A stretch of 64,000 nucleotides of DNA from an uncultured Ruminococcus sp. (lineage in GTDB: Bacteria; Bacillota; Clostridia; Oscillospirales; Ruminococcaceae). Both the position numbers and the translations under genes were made by a program. Of the stretch, positions 60,862-64,000 are shown piece by piece. Each line of letters starts with the position of its first letter. Position 1 is the first letter of the stretch. The notes under the pieces are model-generated. The model was not told where the DNA came from. It saw only the letters and a program-made list of their open reading frames with translations, and made no database searches. The DNA is taken from positions 62,001 to 126,000 of the forward strand of contig CAMBLM010000003.1 in the NCBI GenBank assembly GCA_945868475.1, given 5' to 3'.

Positions 60862-61149
60862 TAGTATAATTCGTAATGCGAAATGCGTAATTATCGTGGT
60901 TCTGAAAATTTACAGCACTTGCTGTTTTTCGTTATGTTTACCTTGATTTTTTGGTAGTGGACGGTTCATCTGTCCCACGCTGCAAGGCACTTTATAATAA
61001 ATGAAGAACCTGTTTTCAAAGATTTTGGATTCTTTGAAAACAGGTTCTTTTGTTTACGAAAGATCATTGTCGCGATTCGGAACGGGAAACCCTTTCCATA
61101 CAGTTGTATGATGATTTCGGGCATACAACAATTACGCATTAAGCATTAA
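60862..61149. other. Repeat-rich region after hflX
   Basis: TAATTCGTAATGCGAAATGCG words at 60867-60892, a small AGCACTTGCT hairpin, a promoter-poor middle, the strong terminator at 61004-61052 and ACGCATTAAGCATTAATTA words at 61130-61152 abutting the minus-strand YjfB stop codon. No credible gene. Confidence 0.55.
61004..61052 (+). terminator. Strong bidirectional terminator between hflX and the YjfB gene
   Basis: AGAACCTGTTTTCAAAGA pairs with TTCTTTGAAAACAGGTTCT over about 18 bp, followed by TTT TG. Confidence 0.85.
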
Positions 61150-61347
61150 TTATGCTCTTGCATCGAATAATGCACCGATATCGCCCGCAAATGCCTTTGC
61201 GGAATCGTTCATCATTTCAATTGTTCCCATTGCAAGCTGTGAGCTTACGTCCATGCTCTTTTTGAGTATGCTTACGCCTGCCTGCTGCTGGAACTGAGCC
61301 TGCTTCATTGCCATTGCCGTTGAAGCGATAGATGTACTCATATCCAT
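61150..61347 (-). CDS. YjfB-family putative motility protein
   Basis: 65 residues: STSIASTAMAMKQAQFQQQAGVSILKKSMDVSSQLAMGTIEMM matches the YjfB/putative motility protein family, whose exact role is unknown; members accompany flagellar and chemotaxis genes. AGGAGG precedes the ATG. It lies 28 bases downstream of the chemoreceptor gene, in the same transcript. Confidence 0.85.
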   Translation of the reverse strand: MDMSTSIASTAMAMKQAQFQQQAGVSILKKSMDVSSQLAMGTIEMMNDSAKAFAGDIGALFDARA

Positions 61348-61375
61348 AATATCCGCCTCCTTTTATGGGGATAGG

Positions 61376-62374
61376 TCACTTCATGTTTTTGATATCGTTA
61401 AGGAGCGTGTCAAACTGCTCGATATCCTTGAAGCAGTTTGCAACAACGTTCTGTGTGTTTGCGATATTCTCAATGATAGCCTTTGAACGGCTGTCGATGC
61501 TTGTCATTGCGTTCTGGATACTGTCTGCGGAACTCTGGCTCGTTTCGGCAAGGCTTCTGACTTCCTGTGCGATAACGCCGAAGCCCTTTCCTGCTTCTTT
61601 CGCTCTGGAAGCTTCGATAGAAGCGTTGAATCCGAGTATCTTTGTATTGAGTGCGATATCCTGTATCTGCTTGAGGGTATCGTTCGTCTTTACGATCTCT
61701 GCCGATGTGCCCTTGGCAATTTCGCCGAGGTTTGCATAAGCGTCCTTGAGCGAGTTGAGTGACTTTTCCGTGCGCTTGATGAGTGTGCTTGCTTCGTCTA
61801 CCTTTTTGTAAAGTGCCTGATTAAGACTTGTAAGTCCCGTGTTGTTCTGCTTCGAGATATAGGCGTCATAAGCCGACTGGGAAAGAAGTCCTGCGATTAT
61901 GAAAAGGAAATCAGCCGCAGCCTCGACCTGTTCTTTGCTTACTATCTTTACCTTGCGGAGAGCCGCTATGTATTTATCCTCGTTCACGCCCATATCGCGC
62001 GCGATGGCACGGAACTTTTCCTCATCGGGTTCTTCGGTGAGCACCTGACCGCCGATGAATGAGCCGATCATTTCGCCGCCGAGCATAATAGGCGCAGCGA
62101 AATCAACAAGTCCTGCATGGCAGGAATAAGAAACGGACTTTCTTGAAAGGAGAGCGTCCTCGCCGCCCTTTTTATCGCACTGAGCGCATCTGCGAGCGCC
62201 GTCGCGATTCTTTCTTGTAATATCCATACAGAATTCGGTGAAGTTGCTTCCCTTTGTAACGGCATTGCCGTCGGCGTCCGTAGTGAGCGCAGCCATACCC
62301 GTAAGTCTTGCAAATCCGTCCTGAATGGACTGAAGAGTGCTTACGCTTATCAGATCTGTAAGAGCTATTGCCAA
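61376..62374 (-). CDS. Soluble chemotaxis receptor with PocR sensory domain
   Basis: 332 residues. N-terminal PocR domain (ISVSTLQSIQDGFARLTGMAALTTDADGNAVT ... FTEFCMD ... RRCAQCDKKGGEDAL ... YSCHAGLVDFAAPIMLGGEMIGSFIGGQV), which carries Cys/His residues and is thought to bind small hydrocarbon-like ligands, then the MCP signalling coiled coil with the conserved hairpin FNASIEASRAKEAGKGFGVIAQEVRSLAE. No membrane segment, so it is a cytoplasmic chemoreceptor. The start is a TTG at 62374, 7 bases after GGAGGG; the TTG at 62389 overlaps that site. No other che genes nearby. Confidence 0.9.
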   Translation of the reverse strand: MAIALTDLISVSTLQSIQDGFARLTGMAALTTDADGNAVTKGSNFTEFCMDITRKNRDGARRCAQCDKKGGEDALLSRKSVSYSCHAGLVDFAAPIMLGGEMIGSFIGGQVLTEEPDEEKFRAIARDMGVNEDKYIAALRKVKIVSKEQVEAAADFLFIIAGLLSQSAYDAYISKQNNTGLTSLNQALYKKVDEASTLIKRTEKSLNSLKDAYANLGEIAKGTSAEIVKTNDTLKQIQDIALNTKILGFNASIEASRAKEAGKGFGVIAQEVRSLAETSQSSADSIQNAMTSIDSRSKAIIENIANTQNVVANCFKDIEQFDTLLNDIKNMK

Positions 62375-62447
62375 TTTAATTCCCTCCAACGAAAAAGAAA
62401 TGCACCGCCGATGCAGACATTTCCTTATACTTATAGTTATTATACAT

Positions 62448-62476
62448 ATAATACACCGTTTTTATAATTTTGTCAA
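62448..62476 (-). promoter_or_regulatory. Promoter of the PocR chemoreceptor-YjfB unit
   Basis: Minus strand TTGACA (62476-62471), 17-bp spacer, TATTAT (62453-62448). Confidence 0.7.
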
Positions 62477-62582
62477 GCATTTATGATTCATTTTACAACA
62501 ATATGTCCAATTTTCACAAATTAAGGCCGAAAAAATCTGTATGACAATACAGTGGTCAAAATGTAAATAAATATAAAATCTG

Positions 62583-62611
62583 TTGAAAATGCAATTGTTT
62601 TGAGGTATAAT
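62583..62611 (+). promoter_or_regulatory. Promoter of the PP2C gene
   Basis: TTGAAA (62583-62588), 17-bp spacer, TATAAT (62606-62611). Confidence 0.75.
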
Positions 62612-62649
62612 GTATCTTGAGATAGATTTTTCCTTTTCGGAGGCATTAA

Positions 62650-63396
62650 ATGTACTACTGCTGCGGTATAACCGACGTCGGAACTGTGAGGGATCACAAC
62701 GAAGACGCTTTTCTTATCAATAAAATAGTAATGGATAAGGCTATGCTCGAAAGTGAACTTCATACGCCATTTGTGACCGCCGTTGCGGACGGCGTCGGCG
62801 GCGAAGTCGGCGGAGAAGTTGCTTCAAGGCTCGCGCTTAACTTGCTCGGCGCACTGAAGCCTGCCGAGAACACCGACTATGAAAAAAAGATACTCGATAT
62901 CCATTATGCCCTGCGCAAAAACGGTGCTGAAAACAACAATATCAATATGCAGACGACACTCTGCGCACTGGCAGTCGATAAAAACGGTTCTGCCTGCATA
63001 ATAAACGTAGGCGACTCGAAGCTTTTCCGATGCCGCGGCGGAAGTATCAGACAGCTTTCGCGCGATCAGTCGCTCGTCCAGATGCTCTATGAACAGGGCG
63101 AGATAACCGCTGATGAAAAGCGCACCCACAAGCACCGCAACGTGATCTTTCCCGTCCTCGGAAACATAGCCGAAGACCCGACCGTCGAGGTAACGCCCAT
63201 TGAGGGCGGCATACAGCCGGGTGACCTTATCCTTATATGCAGTGACGGGCTTTCCGATTATATCACCAAGGGTGACTTTGAGGAAACTCTTGCCCTCCCG
63301 ATAAAGCTTCCGAAGCGTTTGAAAGCACTTGTGGAGCTTGCCAAAAACGGCGGCAGCACGGACAACATCACCGTTATCGGCATTTCGGCAATGTGA
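62650..63396 (+). CDS. PP2C-type Ser/Thr protein phosphatase
   Basis: 248 residues. GITDVGTVRDHNEDAFL, VADGVGGEVGGEVAS with the metal Asp, VGDSKLFRCRGG, LICSDGLSDYI and STDNITVI are the PP2C motifs. It probably reverses phosphorylation by PASTA kinases such as PrkC, but no kinase gene follows as in many Firmicutes. RBS TCGGAGG. Divergent from the chemoreceptor gene. Confidence 0.92.
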   Translation: MYYCCGITDVGTVRDHNEDAFLINKIVMDKAMLESELHTPFVTAVADGVGGEVGGEVASRLALNLLGALKPAENTDYEKKILDIHYALRKNGAENNNINMQTTLCALAVDKNGSACIINVGDSKLFRCRGGSIRQLSRDQSLVQMLYEQGEITADEKRTHKHRNVIFPVLGNIAEDPTVEVTPIEGGIQPGDLILICSDGLSDYITKGDFEETLALPIKLPKRLKALVELAKNGGSTDNITVIGISAM

Positions 63397-63448
63397 CCTT
63401 TTTGATCCGTAATTATTTTAGAGGTTTCCAAATATTTATACAAACAAA

Positions 63449-63492
63449 ACACCCCTGTTTTCATCGAATAAAGCCGTTGAAAATAGGGGTGT
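63449..63492. terminator. Hairpin terminator with CCCCTGTTTTCA stem
   Basis: ACACCCCTGTTTTCA and TGAAAATAGGGGTGT, paired apart from one base. On the minus strand it is followed by TTTTG; weak T run on the plus side. It is the likely 3' end of the PP2C transcript. Confidence 0.6.
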
Positions 63493-63584
63493 ATCGGTTT
63501 ATTGTGAAACACTTAGCGGAATAGGGTGAAAAATCCGTCTTCTGCATTTTACGGTGATATGCGGAACAAAAATAATTACGCATT

Positions 63585-63686
63585 ATACTAAACGCCATTT
63601 AAAATTTAGAAAAAATCAAGCCGACAATCTTGGATATATAGGATTTCGGCGCAGATTTTTTCCTTTATTTTATTGGTGTTTAGTAT
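63585..63686. repeat. MITE-like palindromic element, copy 6 (102 bp)
   Basis: ATACTAAACGCCATTTAAAA ... TTTTATTGGTGTTTAGTAT, with core GGATATATAGGATTTCGGCGC; an inverted-order relative of copy 5. Confidence 0.85.
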
Positions 63687-63728
63687 TAAGCATTACGAAT
63701 TACGCATTATAAAAAAGTCTTTTTCCTA

Positions 63729-63758
63729 TTGAAAAAAGCCGCAGTGTTGTGCTATAAT
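63729..63758 (+). promoter_or_regulatory. Promoter of cdaA
   Basis: TTGAAA (63729-63734), 18-bp spacer, TATAAT (63753-63758). Confidence 0.65.
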
Positions 63759-63798
63759 TATAATAATACTGCAAAAATACAGAAAGGCGGAAACGGTT

Positions 63799-64000
63799 TT
63801 GGAGAATCTGTACACTCTGCGCTCGCTGATAACGAGTATCTTGCCGATAACATTCTGGGATATCCTTGATATTGCCGTACTTGCCGTTATCCTTTACAAG
63901 GGCATAAGCATCGTAAAGGAAACGCGCGCAGGCGGTCTGCTGAAAGGTATCGCCGTGCTTGTTATCGCGTATCTTTTAATGGAGCTTTTCCAGATGAAAG
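63799..64000 (+). CDS. cdaA: Diadenylate cyclase CdaA, N-terminal part only (cut by window edge)
   Basis: 67 codons visible from a TTG, 8 bases after AGGCGG: MENLYTLRSLITSILPITFWDILDIAVLAVILYKGISIVKETRAGGLLKGIAVLVIAYLL. Segments WDILDIAVLAVILYK and VKETRAGGLLKGI match the membrane region of CdaA, the housekeeping c-di-AMP synthase; the catalytic DAC domain would lie beyond the window. The c-di-AMP receptor DarA is encoded 11 kb upstream. Confidence 0.85.
   Translation, partial: MENLYTLRSLITSILPITFWDILDIAVLAVILYKGISIVKETRAGGLLKGIAVLVIAYLLMELFQMK

Larger units (their letters stand above)
63397..63798 (+). other. Intergenic region before cdaA with repeats
   Basis: Contains a CCCCTGTTTTCA/TGAAAATAGGGG hairpin (63449-63492), the CCGTAATT/GCGGAACAAAAATAATTACGCATT composite repeat near 63549-63586, a 102-bp MITE-like element, an ACGAATTACGCATT array (63686-63711) and the cdaA promoter. 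No ORF of note. Confidence 0.6.

Overview
The window looks like a chromosomal segment of a gut or rumen Firmicute close to Ruminococcus (Oscillospiraceae). The evidence is a GH130 beta-1,4-mannooligosaccharide phosphorylase-like protein and a cellobiose 2-epimerase closely resembling the Ruminococcus albus enzyme, a CIRCE/HrcA heat-shock operon, Gram-positive type promoters (TTGACA-17-TATAAT), GGAGG ribosome binding sites with many TTG/GTG starts, and a moderate GC content. I found no rRNA, tRNA, CRISPR array or complete insertion sequence. Species is inferred, not proven.

Layout. 1-2.5 kb: the end of an Rpn-family PD-(D/E)XK gene, a DUF6440 gene and the GH130 gene. 2.5-9.7 kb: rqcH (minus), then hrcA-grpE-dnaK-dnaJ behind a CIRCE element. 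10-14.3 kb: comFB-like gene, cellobiose 2-epimerase and secA (minus). 14.6-15.9 kb: a metY-type sulfhydrylase. 16.5-25.4 kb (minus): PHP protein, PepV-type dipeptidase, a deacetylase/bactofilin/membrane-protein group, a TPR membrane protein, aroE and a lipoprotein. 25.6-35.5 kb: type II fatty acid synthesis (fabD minus; fabH-fabG-fabF-accB-fabZ-accC-two zinc-ribbon genes-accD-accA-acpP plus). 35.8-38.9 kb: a membrane EAL protein with a C-terminal repeat domain. 39.1-44.3 kb: ylxM-ffh-two small membrane proteins-rpsP-khpA-TPR protein-rimM-trmD. 44.6-46.3 kb: HPr and a PucR/CdaR-type regulator. 46.3-50.7 kb: ftsE-ftsX-M23 activator-S41 protease. 50.7-56.4 kb: TPR protein, group III decarboxylase-like protein, darA, holB, ricT, a small membrane protein and an SPFH protein. 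56.5-64 kb: a P-type-ATPase-like fragment, an Rrf2 regulator, an unknown protein, hflX, YjfB and PocR-MCP genes, a PP2C phosphatase and the start of cdaA.

Most genes are housekeeping, and the neighbours work together: chaperones; protein export and SRP (secA, ffh, ylxM); ribosome maturation and rescue (rimM, trmD, rpsP, khpA, rqcH, hflX); lipid synthesis; cell-wall hydrolysis under FtsEX; and nucleotide second messengers (DarA and CdaA for c-di-AMP, the EAL protein for c-di-GMP).

The least ordinary signals lie between genes. A promoter, a 22-codon leader ORF and an intrinsic terminator precede hflX, which looks like ribosome-mediated attenuation. A family of 102-bp palindromic MITE-like elements, with two variants, occurs six times. 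Short AATTCGG/ACGCATT repeat arrays repeatedly abut or supply stop codons. The strongest protein-level novelty is the EAL protein carrying a regular repeat of about 28 residues. All boundaries and calls come from reading the sequence alone; no database search or folding program was run.
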